From Chitinophagales bacterium (lineage in GTDB: Bacteria; Bacteroidota; Bacteroidia; Chitinophagales; UBA10324): 64,000 nt of DNA. The stretch is from the NCBI GenBank assembly GCA_013816805.1, contig JACDDS010000001.1, positions 18,501 through 82,500 of the forward strand. The letters are read 5' to 3'. The notes under the pieces were generated by a model, which saw only the letters and a program-made list of their open reading frames with translations, ran no database searches and had not been told where the DNA came from. Of the stretch, positions 45,544 to 54,517 are shown piece after piece. The position numbers and the translations under genes are program-made. The number at the start of each line of letters is the position of its first letter. Position 1 is the stretch's first letter.

Positions 45544-46536
45544 ATGGCTTTACTAACATTTCAAAAACCTGATAAAATCGTTCTTCAAAAAGCAACAGAT
45601 TTTGAAGGGTTATTTGAATTTCGTCCACTTGAACCGGGCTTTGGCGTTACCATTGGAAATGCTTTAAGGCGGGTCTTGCTTTCTTCATTAGAAGGCTATG
45701 CCATCTCTTCTGTTCGCATCAGTGGCGTGGACCATGAATTTTCTACTATTAAGGGAGTGATTGAGGATGTAACGGAAATCATTCTGAATCTAAAACAAAT
45801 TCGTTTTAAAAAGACCACCGAAGAGGAATTGCCTCAGGAGAAGGTTTTAATTTCTATAAAAAATAAAGATGATTTCCGGGCAGGTGATATTGAAAAGGCA
45901 TCCTCTAATTTCAGGATCATGAATCCTGATCTTGTGATCTGCAGAATGGAGCGGAGTGTAAAACTTGATCTGGAAATTATGGTATCTAAAGGGCGGGGTT
46001 ACGTACCTGCTGAAGATAATGAAATAAAAGACGCACCCATTGGCACAATTGCCACCGATGCTATCTATACGCCGATTAAAAATGTTAAGTACAGTGTGGA
46101 AAACACACGTGTGGAGCAGAAAACGGATTATGAAAAATTGATTTTTGAAATTGCTACTGACGGAACTATTCATCCTGAAGAAGCAATAAAAGAAGCCGCT
46201 CGCATTCTTATTCAGCATCTGATGCTGATCTCGGATGAGAATATAACTTTTGACAGCAAAGAGAAAAAAGAGGATGATGTAGTGGATGAGCACATACTTC
46301 ATATGCGTAAATTGCTGAAGACACCTCTTGAAGATTTGGATTTGTCTGTAAGGGCTTACAACTGTTTGAAGGCTGCTAAAATCAGCTCACTGAGTGAATT
46401 GGTGAAGTATGATACCAATGAGCTTTTAAAATTCCGGAACTTTGGTCGTAAATCCTTAATGGAAATTGAAGCATTAATTAATGAAAAGGGTCTTCATTTC
46501 GGAATGGATTTAGGCAAGTTTGGTTTAGAGGAATAG
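45544..46536 (+). CDS. rpoA: RNA polymerase alpha subunit
   Basis: A 330-residue alpha subunit. The N-terminal dimerisation domain has [20 protein letters not shown] and [20 protein letters not shown]; the C-terminal domain (about residues 250-325) has [19 protein letters not shown] and [19 protein letters not shown], the helix-hairpin-helix DNA and activator contact surface. A 77-base gap separates it from rpsD. Confidence 0.98.
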   Translation: MALLTFQKPDKIVLQKATDFEGLFEFRPLEPGFGVTIGNALRRVLLSSLEGYAISSVRISGVDHEFSTIKGVIEDVTEIILNLKQIRFKKTTEEELPQEKVLISIKNKDDFRAGDIEKASSNFRIMNPDLVICRMERSVKLDLEIMVSKGRGYVPAEDNEIKDAPIGTIATDAIYTPIKNVKYSVENTRVEQKTDYEKLIFEIATDGTIHPEEAIKEAARILIQHLMLISDENITFDSKEKKEDDVVDEHILHMRKLLKTPLEDLDLSVRAYNCLKAAKISSLSELVKYDTNELLKFRNFGRKSLMEIEALINEKGLHFGMDLGKFGLEE

Positions 46537-46581
46537 GTAAGGATAATTGGATGTATCCACATTAAATTTAGATAAGTTGAT

Positions 46582-47133
46582 ATGAGACACCAGAACAAAA
46601 TCAACCCCCTTGGCAGGGATACGCAGCACCGTAAAGCATTGATGAGCAATATGGCTACTTCATTGATTTTACATAAAAACATAACCACTACCACGGCTAA
46701 AGCAAAAGCATTGAGGGGTTATGTAGAGCCTTTACTTACAAGAGCTAAAAAGGACAGTACGCATAACCGCCGCATGGTATTCAGTTTACTTCGCAGTAAA
46801 GAGGCTGTGGATTTATTGTTTGGTGAAGTTGCCGAGAAAATAGCTTCCCGGCCGGGTGGCTATACACGCGTAATCAAAATTGGATTTCGCCCCGGAGATA
46901 ATGCTGATATGGCATTAATTGAATTAGTTGATTACAGCTTATTGAGCGGAGAAGTAAAAGAAACCGATACAACCGCTGAAAACATCCAAAAGAAGCGCAC
47001 AAGGAGGGCCGGCAAAAAGTCCCCAGGAATGAAAACAGAATCAAAAACGGATAAAGCAAGAGGTGAAAAAAAGCCAACTACCAAAACACCAAATGCACCA
47101 AAAATCAGGCAGCGAAAAACGGGTGGTTCTTAA
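46582..47133 (+). CDS. rplQ: 50S ribosomal protein L17 with long basic tail
   Basis: A 183-residue L17. The core ([60 protein letters not shown]) fills about 118 residues, and a 65-residue Lys/Thr/Glu-rich tail follows, longer than E. coli L17 (127 residues). It is the last gene of the cluster and is followed by a strong terminator. Confidence 0.97.
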   Translation: MRHQNKINPLGRDTQHRKALMSNMATSLILHKNITTTTAKAKALRGYVEPLLTRAKKDSTHNRRMVFSLLRSKEAVDLLFGEVAEKIASRPGGYTRVIKIGFRPGDNADMALIELVDYSLLSGEVKETDTTAENIQKKRTRRAGKKSPGMKTESKTDKARGEKKPTTKTPNAPKIRQRKTGGS

Positions 47134-47158
47134 AGACTAATGCAAATAACCAGGATAG

Positions 47159-47185
47159 GGCGTCCCGAACGGACGCCTTTTTTTT
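47159..47185 (+). terminator. Intrinsic terminator of the ribosomal protein cluster
   Basis: GGCGTCC (47159-47165), loop CGAAC, GGACGCC (47171-47177), then eight T. A perfect GC-rich seven-base stem with T-run, 26 bases after the rplQ stop; no comparable terminator is seen inside the cluster. Confidence 0.9.
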
Positions 47186-47514
47186 GTTAACTATTAAAAT
47201 GAATGTCTCTCAAATAGTTTCCAAGGCATGCTCTAAATAATTGATGGTAGAATGCAATCGAATTATTGTTAATAAAGCCTCTTCCGCACAAATTCTTCTT
47301 TTCCACTATAACCTTATTACTTGCTTTTTAATCTTAAATATCATAACAAGAATTTTAATTGCATTGTCCTTATTATGTTGTTCAGCATAGCACTTCATAA
47401 TTGACGTTAATATCACATATGCAATATTTTGCTTACAATAATTTTCATATTGAATGCAGATGCATAGCTTTGAAAACTGTATATGTAAATGAAGCTTTCC
47501 CTAAAAAATACTCT

Positions 47515-48660
47515 TTGAGAAACAGCTGTTGTATCGTGTTTTTGGTGTTAATACACCTTACAAAACTGGTTTCTGCGCAATTTGATAATAGCAGCTTAAA
47601 AGATTCAATTCCTATCACATCTGATAATTCCAGATGGATAAAGCTGCGCGTATCGAATTCAGTATTTATGAAAGATAATGAATACTTCAACAGGATTGCA
47701 ACGGGATATACTTTTTTTGGAGATATGCTTAACACCTCTGTAACCTGGAATCCCAATCCCTTTTTTCGCATTCAGGCAGGTGTGTTCTTAAGAAGAGATT
47801 TTGGAAATGATACCATTCGCCAGGTAATTCCTGAAATTACCATGAAAGCCGAAAGAAATGGTTTTGCCTTAATTGTGGGAACGCTGGAAGGTAATTTGAA
47901 TCATGGTATTATTCAACCTATGTTTGATTTTGAGAGATATATTAATAAGCATGTTGAGAATGGTGGTCAGGTGCTTATTAAAAAAAAATTATTTCAATCA
48001 GATACCTGGATTGATTGGGAACGCATGATCTATCCGGGCTCCAATTTTAATGAGGTTATTACAGCCGGTTTTAATTTAAACGGAAGAATTGTTAATAAAC
48101 CTCACTGGCAAATCGATATCCCGGTTCAGGGTGTTATACATCACTTTGGCGGTCAGATAAATTCTAATCAGGAGGGCCACATTGTAACTTTATGGAATGA
48201 ATCATTTGGAATGCGTATAAGCTGGTTACATGAGCAATCATTTTTAAAGGAAATTCGCCTTGATAATTATTATACCTATTTCAAAAATCTCAGCCCTTTT
48301 AAACAGAGCCTTGATTCGATAGGGCATGGCACTTATTTAAACGTTTTATTCAAATCAAAATTTAACATTGATTTGCTTATTAGTTATTGGAATGGTCAAA
48401 ATTATATTGCTGGAATAGGTGGATTACTTTACCAATCTCAATCCTCCCTCGATAGAAATTATTATGAGCCTCAACGTGAATTACTGCTCGCCAGTCTTAT
48501 GTATGAAAAAGAATGGTTTCCTGGTTTTTATGTCAATCTCCGCTTTGAGCCATACTATGATTTTCAGAACAGATTATTCGAATACTCATATGGGGCGTAT
48601 ATGATTTATAAGACAGAATTTAAATTAGTCAGGCTAAAAAGGTCCTCTTCGGATAATTGA
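47515..48660 (+). CDS. Exported beta-barrel-like protein of unknown function
   Basis: About 381 residues if begun at the TTG at 47515, which gives a clean signal peptide (LRNSCCIVFLVLIHLTKLVSA, cleavage before QFDNSS); the frame is open to 47401 and an ATG at 47419 is possible but adds 32 non-signal residues. The mature part alternates polar and aromatic residues in strand-like stretches (FFRIQAGVFLRRDFGN, TAGFNLNGRIVNKPHWQIDI, FYVNLRFEPYYDFQNRLFEY), as in outer-membrane barrels. No family is recognised. The region 47186-47514 upstream shows nothing clear. Confidence 0.65.
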   Translation: MRNSCCIVFLVLIHLTKLVSAQFDNSSLKDSIPITSDNSRWIKLRVSNSVFMKDNEYFNRIATGYTFFGDMLNTSVTWNPNPFFRIQAGVFLRRDFGNDTIRQVIPEITMKAERNGFALIVGTLEGNLNHGIIQPMFDFERYINKHVENGGQVLIKKKLFQSDTWIDWERMIYPGSNFNEVITAGFNLNGRIVNKPHWQIDIPVQGVIHHFGGQINSNQEGHIVTLWNESFGMRISWLHEQSFLKEIRLDNYYTYFKNLSPFKQSLDSIGHGTYLNVLFKSKFNIDLLISYWNGQNYIAGIGGLLYQSQSSLDRNYYEPQRELLLASLMYEKEWFPGFYVNLRFEPYYDFQNRLFEYSYGAYMIYKTEFKLVRLKRSSSDN

Positions 48661-48677
48661 CAAATCTTTGTCTGAAT

Positions 48678-49925
48678 TCAGATATCATCTTTACCAAATT
48701 CATTCACTTGAGAGCCATCTTCCCATTTAGCCACTACTGCTGTGGCTACTGCATTGCCGATTACATTGGTGCATGCCCTCCCCATATCAAATAACCAATC
48801 TATAGCCAGTAATACTGTTAATCCTGCTGATGGAATATTGAAAACAGTAAGCATTCCGGCCAATACTACCAATGAAGCTCTGGGTACACCAGCCATTCCC
48901 TTGCTGCTTACTAGTAACACCAGCATCATAGTAATCTGCTGACCAATAGAAAGATCCATATGGTATGCCTGTGCAAGAGACATTGCAGCAAATATCATGT
49001 AGAGAATGGAGCCATCCAAGTTAAAGGAATATCCCAACGGTAATACAAAGCTCACAATGCGGTTGGAACAGCCAAATCGTTCCAGGCCCACAATGGTCTT
49101 CGGCATTGCTGCTTCTGAGCTTGCAGTAGTAAAAGCAATAAGCATGGGTTGTTTAACCTCATTAAACAGTTTAATGAAATTAATTTTGGTGAGAAGGCAG
49201 ATTGAAAACAAAATTCCGAATATAAAAATCAGCAACCCTGCATAAAACAAAACGATAATAGTAAAATATCCCTTTAATATTGTTAGACCCTGCTGTGCAA
49301 CTACTGATGTAATGGCCCCAAAGACTCCGATGGGGGCCGTTTTCATTACATATCCGGTAAGCTTTAGCATGGCATGGGCTGCAGCATCAAAAAATAGAAT
49401 TATAATTTTTCCTTTTTCCCCGATTGCAGCCACTGCTATCCCAAAAAAAATGACAAAAATAATGATGGGCAAAATCTGATTATGTGCCATTGAATCCACC
49501 ACACTTTCAGGAAAAAGATGTGTTATGAATTCCTTTGCATTAAATTTATTTGTGGCTATTGAAGCCGATGTTTCCTGCTGCAGATTTAATGTTTTACCCG
49601 GCTGAAAAATATTTACTATTGTCAGGCCTGTTAGCATTGCTAACAAAGCAGCCACAGTAAAATAGACAATAGTCTTCAATCCTATTCTTCCCACTGTCTT
49701 GAAATCTCCTGCTTTGGCAATGCCTACCAGCAGCAAAGAAAACACCAGCGGTGCAATGATCATTTTGATCAGCCGGAGAAAAATATCACTCAGGATTTGT
49801 ATAGAGGTACTAAAAGATTTCAGCTGTTCCGGATCACTGTGGGTGGCTCTAAAGACTTGCCCGACAATAATGCCGAGCACCATGGCAATAATGATCTGTA
49901 CGGTGAGATTAAGGCGCCTGAGCAT
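48678..49925 (-). CDS. Dicarboxylate/amino acid:cation symporter (DAACS family)
   Basis: A 415-residue polytopic carrier of the GltP/DctA/GltPh family with eight helices and two re-entrant hairpins. AFTTASSEAAMPKTI is hairpin 1 (the family's serine-rich motif), LPLGYSFNLDGSILYMIF is the TM7 NMDGT-equivalent (here NLDGS), and SSKGMAGVPRASLVVLAGML is hairpin 2. TM8 ends with DMGRACTNVIGNAVATAVVAKW, whose Asp and Asn residues bind substrate and sodium. It probably imports glutamate, aspartate or C4-dicarboxylates with sodium or protons. Confidence 0.92.
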   Translation of the reverse strand: MLRRLNLTVQIIIAMVLGIIVGQVFRATHSDPEQLKSFSTSIQILSDIFLRLIKMIIAPLVFSLLLVGIAKAGDFKTVGRIGLKTIVYFTVAALLAMLTGLTIVNIFQPGKTLNLQQETSASIATNKFNAKEFITHLFPESVVDSMAHNQILPIIIFVIFFGIAVAAIGEKGKIIILFFDAAAHAMLKLTGYVMKTAPIGVFGAITSVVAQQGLTILKGYFTIIVLFYAGLLIFIFGILFSICLLTKINFIKLFNEVKQPMLIAFTTASSEAAMPKTIVGLERFGCSNRIVSFVLPLGYSFNLDGSILYMIFAAMSLAQAYHMDLSIGQQITMMLVLLVSSKGMAGVPRASLVVLAGMLTVFNIPSAGLTVLLAIDWLFDMGRACTNVIGNAVATAVVAKWEDGSQVNEFGKDDI

Positions 49926-49966
49926 ATTTTTTTTGGTCAGGCGGCAAGATAAAATATATTGATAAA

Positions 49967-49990
49967 AGACTCTGCACTAAATCAGAGTCT
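49967..49990 (-). terminator. Possible terminator after the GIN-domain gene
   Basis: AGACTCTG (49967-49974) and its reverse complement CAGAGTCT (49983-49990) form an eight-base stem; on the minus strand it is followed by TTTTATC. It lies 16 bases beyond the stop of the minus-strand gene at 50007. Confidence 0.55.
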
Positions 49991-50006
49991 AGAAAATATG
50001 TGGGAT

Positions 50007-50792
50007 TCAAAGTGCACTTACACTGCCCGAGCCGGTAACATCCTTATGAATGGAACCGGGAGTTCCTTTATAGTACACATCGCCGCTTCCTGTTACTTCG
50101 GCATCGAGTGAGCCATGAACACCGATTTTTATGGTTCCGGAACCTGAAATAGATGCTTTTACCGATTCGCCGGATAATTCAGCAGCCTGTATTTCTCCGG
50201 ATCCATTAATATTCAACTTAACACTTTTAACATTTCCGGTAAGCCTGGAAACAGTTCCTGATCCATTTACTGTAGCAATTAGGTTATCACTAACCAATCC
50301 TTTCATTTCCACTCCGCCTGATCCATTTACCTCTGCGTTAAATGTGCTGGCAGAAACGTTTAACATTTTTAAATTGCCGGATCCGTTTACTTCCAGTTTC
50401 ATTTTATCGGATGAAAAATCACCCTGGGCATAAACATTTCCTGAACCGTTTATTTCTACTCCTGTTAAAGCGGGCAAACTCACGTTTATCTTAATATCAA
50501 GAGAGGTGCGTACATTAGTATGATCCTTATACCTTATAATTAATGCATCTCCTTTAATTTCGGTTATAAGTACATCCTGAACATTTTGCTGGGCGGAAAT
50601 ACTGCAATTAAAATTTCCCTGCGTTAAGTATACATCCCCCGGAACATTCAATGTAATATTTTTAAAATCGCTGACGTTGCGGCTTTGAGAAATCATTTCT
50701 CCTTTGCCTGTAATAACATTTTGAGAATTTACACACGAGGAGGTGACAATAAGAAGTAGCAGAATCAAAGAAAGAAAGGGTGATTTTTTCAT
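50007..50792 (-). CDS. GIN-domain (DUF2807) lipoprotein, beta-helix of GSG repeats
   Basis: A 261-residue lipoprotein. The signal peptide MKKSPFLSLILLLLIVTSSC ends in a lipobox Cys at residue 20. After an N-terminal DUF2807 strand region (KNITLNVPGDVYLTQG), the protein has eight copies of a [IV]xGSGx[VIL] turn (EINGSGNV, EVNGSGNL, EVNGSGGV, TVNGSGTV, NINGSGEI, SISGSGTI, EVTGSGDV, DVTGSGSV) spaced about 20 residues apart, the rungs of a right-handed beta-helix. It is envelope-attached; function of the family is unclear (proposed adhesin or anti-sigma-linked sensor). Confidence 0.9.
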   Translation of the reverse strand: MKKSPFLSLILLLLIVTSSCVNSQNVITGKGEMISQSRNVSDFKNITLNVPGDVYLTQGNFNCSISAQQNVQDVLITEIKGDALIIRYKDHTNVRTSLDIKINVSLPALTGVEINGSGNVYAQGDFSSDKMKLEVNGSGNLKMLNVSASTFNAEVNGSGGVEMKGLVSDNLIATVNGSGTVSRLTGNVKSVKLNINGSGEIQAAELSGESVKASISGSGTIKIGVHGSLDAEVTGSGDVYYKGTPGSIHKDVTGSGSVSAL

Positions 50793-50875
50793 AGAAGGAA
50801 AATTGTTTTATTAAAAAAATTAGATGAAAAGGATTAAGCTCATTATAGGAGCAAAAGTTACAGGTCTTCTATATT

Positions 50876-51322
50876 TTAAAATTTATTTCTAATCAATTTT
50901 GCCACATGCCGATCAATAGGAAAGGTAAGAAGATCTTCATGAAAATCGTTTAGTGTGATCCATCGGAATGATTCGGCGCCATTTGTTTCTTCCTTAAAAT
51001 CAAACTTTCTAACCGAAAATGGAATCTGTGGTTCACCGATTGTTTTTATCAGATAATAAATACTGAGTACCTGGTAGTCTTTATTAAAGGCTGAAACCTG
51101 GAAAAAATCTGTAGTATAGAAATGTTCGGTTGGAATAATATCCTGTCCTAATTCTTCTTTCCATTCCCGTATCAGGCAGTCATGTGTTCCTTCGCCCCAT
51201 TCCAGACCTCCTCCCGGAAACTTTGTAAATCGCTGACCTGCTTCCATTTCATCTGCAACCAACACTCCTCTTTCAACATCTATCAAAAGGCCGTAAACAC
51301 GAATAATAAATTTTTCAGGCAT
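50876..51322 (-). CDS. Nudix hydrolase
   Basis: A 148-residue Nudix protein. The box GGGLEWGEGTHDCLIREWKE followed by ELGQ fits Gx5Ex7REUxEExGU, with all metal-binding Glu residues present. The ATG at 51322 (MPEKFIIRVYGLLID) is chosen over an upstream TTG. Substrate cannot be told from sequence; nucleotide-sugar or nucleoside diphosphates are typical. The gene stands alone on the minus strand, divergent from susC. Confidence 0.9.
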   Translation of the reverse strand: MPEKFIIRVYGLLIDVERGVLVADEMEAGQRFTKFPGGGLEWGEGTHDCLIREWKEELGQDIIPTEHFYTTDFFQVSAFNKDYQVLSIYYLIKTIGEPQIPFSVRKFDFKEETNGAESFRWITLNDFHEDLLTFPIDRHVAKLIRNKF

Positions 51323-51446
51323 ACTTATCAGTACTATCGTCAATAAAAATAAAGCTAACTGATAATTAGCATAAAGTAAAAATGTTCACGAAGGAACATC
51401 ATAATCTCAAAGTGAATTCATGAATGGCGGGGTTAACAATAAATCC

Positions 51447-51477
51447 TTGCTTTCTAAATAAAACATTAATATTTTTC
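51447..51477 (+). promoter_or_regulatory. Probable promoter of the SusC/SusD operon
   Basis: TTG at 51447-51449, 20 bases, then TATTTTTC (51470-51477), one mismatch from TAnnTTTG, ending 18 bases before the ATG at 51496. Upstream, ATGTTC (51382-51387) and GAACAT (51394-51399) form a small inverted repeat that could be an operator between the divergent Nudix and susC genes. Confidence 0.45.
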
Positions 51478-51495
51478 GGAACAAAATCTTTCTAT

Positions 51496-54483
51496 ATGAG
51501 AAAACGACTTCTACAATCCTGTAGCTTGTTTTTATTGTTGCTCATTTACGCAAATACTGGTTTATCTCAGATGTCTGCAATAAAAGGTAAAGTTACAGAT
51601 GCAAAGACAAAAGAGCCCCTTATTGGAGTGACTGTAACGTACTGGGAAGGAATAAAAACATTAAGCGGGGCTTCTACCGATGCAGATGGAAATTTCACAT
51701 TGTCCATTGGTACGGCAGGTACAGTAATATTTACATACATTGGATATAAGCAGCTTCAGGTTCCTGCTTCAAGGGCAGCTTCTGGCAGACTGGATATTAC
51801 ATTGGAACAAGATATAGCTCACCTTGAGGAAGTAGTTGTAACCGGCCTTGCCACAAGCGTTAAGCGTTCAAATCTTGCTAATGATATTGCTACTCTCAAT
51901 GCTAAGCAAATAACAGGAGTAACAGTTCCGACCACATTTGATGCAGCCCTGACTGGAAAAATTCCAGGCTCTAATATTTTATCAAATTCAGGTGCTCCAG
52001 GCGGTGGTATTAACGTACGCTTCCGGGGGGTTACCAGTATATTTGGAAATTCTCAGCCATTGTATGTGGTGGATGGTGTTTACTTTAACAATAATGCAAT
52101 AGCAGCAGGCCTGAACACTATAACTGCAGCTCAACAAGGGGGAGCCGCCAGTAACCAGGATAATCCATCTAATAGAATAGCAGATTTAAATCCTGATGAT
52201 ATTGCAAATGTAGAGATCTTAAAAGGTGCATCAGCAGCTGCCATTTATGGTTCGCAAGCTGCTGCCGGAGTAGTTATCATTACTACCAAGCGAGGCACAC
52301 CCGGCGAAACCAAGGTTTCTCTATCACAGGATTTAGGTGTTGTTATTCCAAGAAAATTATTAGGTGTTCGTCATTTCACAGCTCAAACAGCAGAAGGAAC
52401 CTATGGCGCACAGGGTCTTGATTTATTTAGCCAGGCAAATGGCCAATCATGGAACTATGAAAAGGAATTATTTGGACATGCGGGTATTGCCTCTCATACT
52501 CATCTATCTTTCAGTGGGGGAAATGATAAAACTACTTTCTATGTCAGTGGTACTTATAATCATGACGATGGTATTGTAACGAACACAGGGTATAAAGCAT
52601 ATAGTCTTCGTGCTAATATAGACGAGAAGCTTTCGGATAAAGTTAACTTTTCATATAGCGGATCATTTATAAATACTTATGCTGATAGAGGACTTTTTAA
52701 CAACGACAACAGAAGTGTAACGTTAAGTATTGCTCTTGCAACAACACCTGAATTTGTGAATTTACATTCAGTAAATGGCATATATCCGGATAATCCGCTG
52801 GGCGCCTCAAATCCCTTACAAACAGTAGCACTTATTACCAACAATGAAACCGTGGCGCGTACAACCCATGGCGCAGAAATAAAAATATCACTTTACCAAA
52901 ACAATAAGGGATACTTGAATTTAGTGGGCCAGGCAGGTTTCGATTATTACAATTTTAAAACAACCTCCATTTTCCCTAGTGCTTTGCAGTTTGAATCGAA
53001 TGGGAATGGAGATAATGGCGTATCTATACAGGGGTTCAATAACAACCTGAATTTAAATATTGGAGCATTTTTAGTTTACTACGCTAAACCAGGTGATAAG
53101 ATTGATTTTACAACTTCAGCAGGGTTTACTGAAAATGAAAATCGCTTTGATGGAATTTTAAATACTGCTAAGAGTATTATTGGTGTACAAACCAATGTAG
53201 GTCAGTCAGCCGCCATTTCTGCGGATCAAACGCGTCAGCGAAATCGATTTGAAGGTTTTTTTGTTCAGGAAGAAATAAATTATAACGATCTCCTGATTGC
53301 AACAGGGAGTATTCGTCTTGATCGCAGTTCGAACGTAGCTGATTTCCTGAGATACGTAGCGTACCCCAAGGCATCATTGGCATTTAATGTAAATAAGCTT
53401 ATAGGATCATCAAATAATCTTGATGCTTTAAAGCTTCGAATTGCCTACGGGGAATCCGGAAATTTTCCACCCTACGGTGTCAGAAGTACACAGCTCCCAG
53501 CTTCCAATATAGGGGGCTTAGGCGGCTCTACGGTTAACGATCCAACAGTTGTGTTAGGAAATCCTGATATTAAATCCGAGCGTCAGAAAGAATTAGAAAC
53601 AGGCTTTGATCTATCCATATTCAAGGGCAGGCTATCGCTTACCGCAAGCTATTATGTAAAAACAGATGAAGATCTGCTGCTTCAGGCGCAATTGCCGAGT
53701 TCTTCCGGTTTTGCTACAAAATGGATTAATGGTGGAACACTTCAGAATAAAGGAGTAGAAATTCAATTAGGTATAATTCCCATAAGCACTTCTAATTTTA
53801 TCTGGACATCTAATATCGCATTTTGGCTGAATCGTGCTACTGTTACCAAACTCGACGTTCCGGCATTTCCCCCACCAAGTGGTGGTTTTGGTACCACATT
53901 AGGCACTTACTTCCTGGAGCAGGGAGAATCTGCGACACAAATAATAGGTATCTCGCCTACCAGTGCGGATACGGTTTGGGGCAATGGAGAACCAAAGTTT
54001 CAAATGTCTTTTGCAGAAGAATTTATTATAGCTAAGAATTTTTCTTTAAATATTGTCGGATTATGGAAATACGATTATCAGATTATTAATTTATCACAAT
54101 TACTTTTTGATTTGTTTGGAACCTCTCCTGATTATGATGCTCAAACTATTAGCGATCCAGCAATCGATCCGGAAGGCACGCCCAATGGAACTATCAGGGT
54201 CGATGCATTAGGAGTAACATCAAAATATTTTATTCAGCAGGCAGGATATTTTCGCTTCCGCGAAATTGGATTGTATTACAATTTCCCTTTAAAACAACCG
54301 GATGCAATCGTAAAAGGAGTTAGGATTGGTGTATCAGCAAATAACTTTTTTACCATTACTGATTATAAAAGTTATGATCCGGAAGTAAATAACTTCGGCA
54401 TTAACGGCGTCGCAACCGGAATTGAGGTTAACCCTTTTCCTTCATCCCGGGAATTCTATGCTCATGTGTCTTTTGAATTTTAG
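51496..54483 (+). CDS. SusC/RagA-family TonB-dependent outer-membrane transporter
   Basis: A 995-residue transporter. Signal peptide MRKRLLQSCSLFLLLLIYAN to GLSQ; carboxypeptidase-D-regulatory-like domain (IKGKVTDAKTKEPLIGVTV, about residues 30-110) with LEEVVVTGLAT, the TonB-box-like segment; plug with INVRFRGVTSIFGNSQPLYV and VEILKGASAAAIYGSQAAAG; then a large barrel ending in FYAHVSFEF with terminal Phe. The ATG at 51496 follows a promoter-like sequence and starts the signal peptide; the longer frame to 51424 does not. It imports oligosaccharides or peptides with its SusD lid encoded next. Confidence 0.95.
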   Translation: MRKRLLQSCSLFLLLLIYANTGLSQMSAIKGKVTDAKTKEPLIGVTVTYWEGIKTLSGASTDADGNFTLSIGTAGTVIFTYIGYKQLQVPASRAASGRLDITLEQDIAHLEEVVVTGLATSVKRSNLANDIATLNAKQITGVTVPTTFDAALTGKIPGSNILSNSGAPGGGINVRFRGVTSIFGNSQPLYVVDGVYFNNNAIAAGLNTITAAQQGGAASNQDNPSNRIADLNPDDIANVEILKGASAAAIYGSQAAAGVVIITTKRGTPGETKVSLSQDLGVVIPRKLLGVRHFTAQTAEGTYGAQGLDLFSQANGQSWNYEKELFGHAGIASHTHLSFSGGNDKTTFYVSGTYNHDDGIVTNTGYKAYSLRANIDEKLSDKVNFSYSGSFINTYADRGLFNNDNRSVTLSIALATTPEFVNLHSVNGIYPDNPLGASNPLQTVALITNNETVARTTHGAEIKISLYQNNKGYLNLVGQAGFDYYNFKTTSIFPSALQFESNGNGDNGVSIQGFNNNLNLNIGAFLVYYAKPGDKIDFTTSAGFTENENRFDGILNTAKSIIGVQTNVGQSAAISADQTRQRNRFEGFFVQEEINYNDLLIATGSIRLDRSSNVADFLRYVAYPKASLAFNVNKLIGSSNNLDALKLRIAYGESGNFPPYGVRSTQLPASNIGGLGGSTVNDPTVVLGNPDIKSERQKELETGFDLSIFKGRLSLTASYYVKTDEDLLLQAQLPSSSGFATKWINGGTLQNKGVEIQLGIIPISTSNFIWTSNIAFWLNRATVTKLDVPAFPPPSGGFGTTLGTYFLEQGESATQIIGISPTSADTVWGNGEPKFQMSFAEEFIIAKNFSLNIVGLWKYDYQIINLSQLLFDLFGTSPDYDAQTISDPAIDPEGTPNGTIRVDALGVTSKYFIQQAGYFRFREIGLYYNFPLKQPDAIVKGVRIGVSANNFFTITDYKSYDPEVNNFGINGVATGIEVNPFPSSREFYAHVSFEF

Positions 54484-54517
54484 AATATAAAGAAAGTAAC
54501 TTTCTAAATCTTAAAAA

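Noticed and set aside
45847..46302. 151-codon minus-strand ORF inside rpoA
   Set aside because: Cys/Phe/Ile-rich text is the typical antisense shadow of a conserved Lys/Glu-rich gene; rpoA is intact on the other strand.
47401..47514. Upstream extension of the barrel-like protein gene from 47401
   Set aside because: The extra 38 residues precede a perfect signal peptide and would abolish export; the extension was judged non-coding, although an ATG at 47419 exists.
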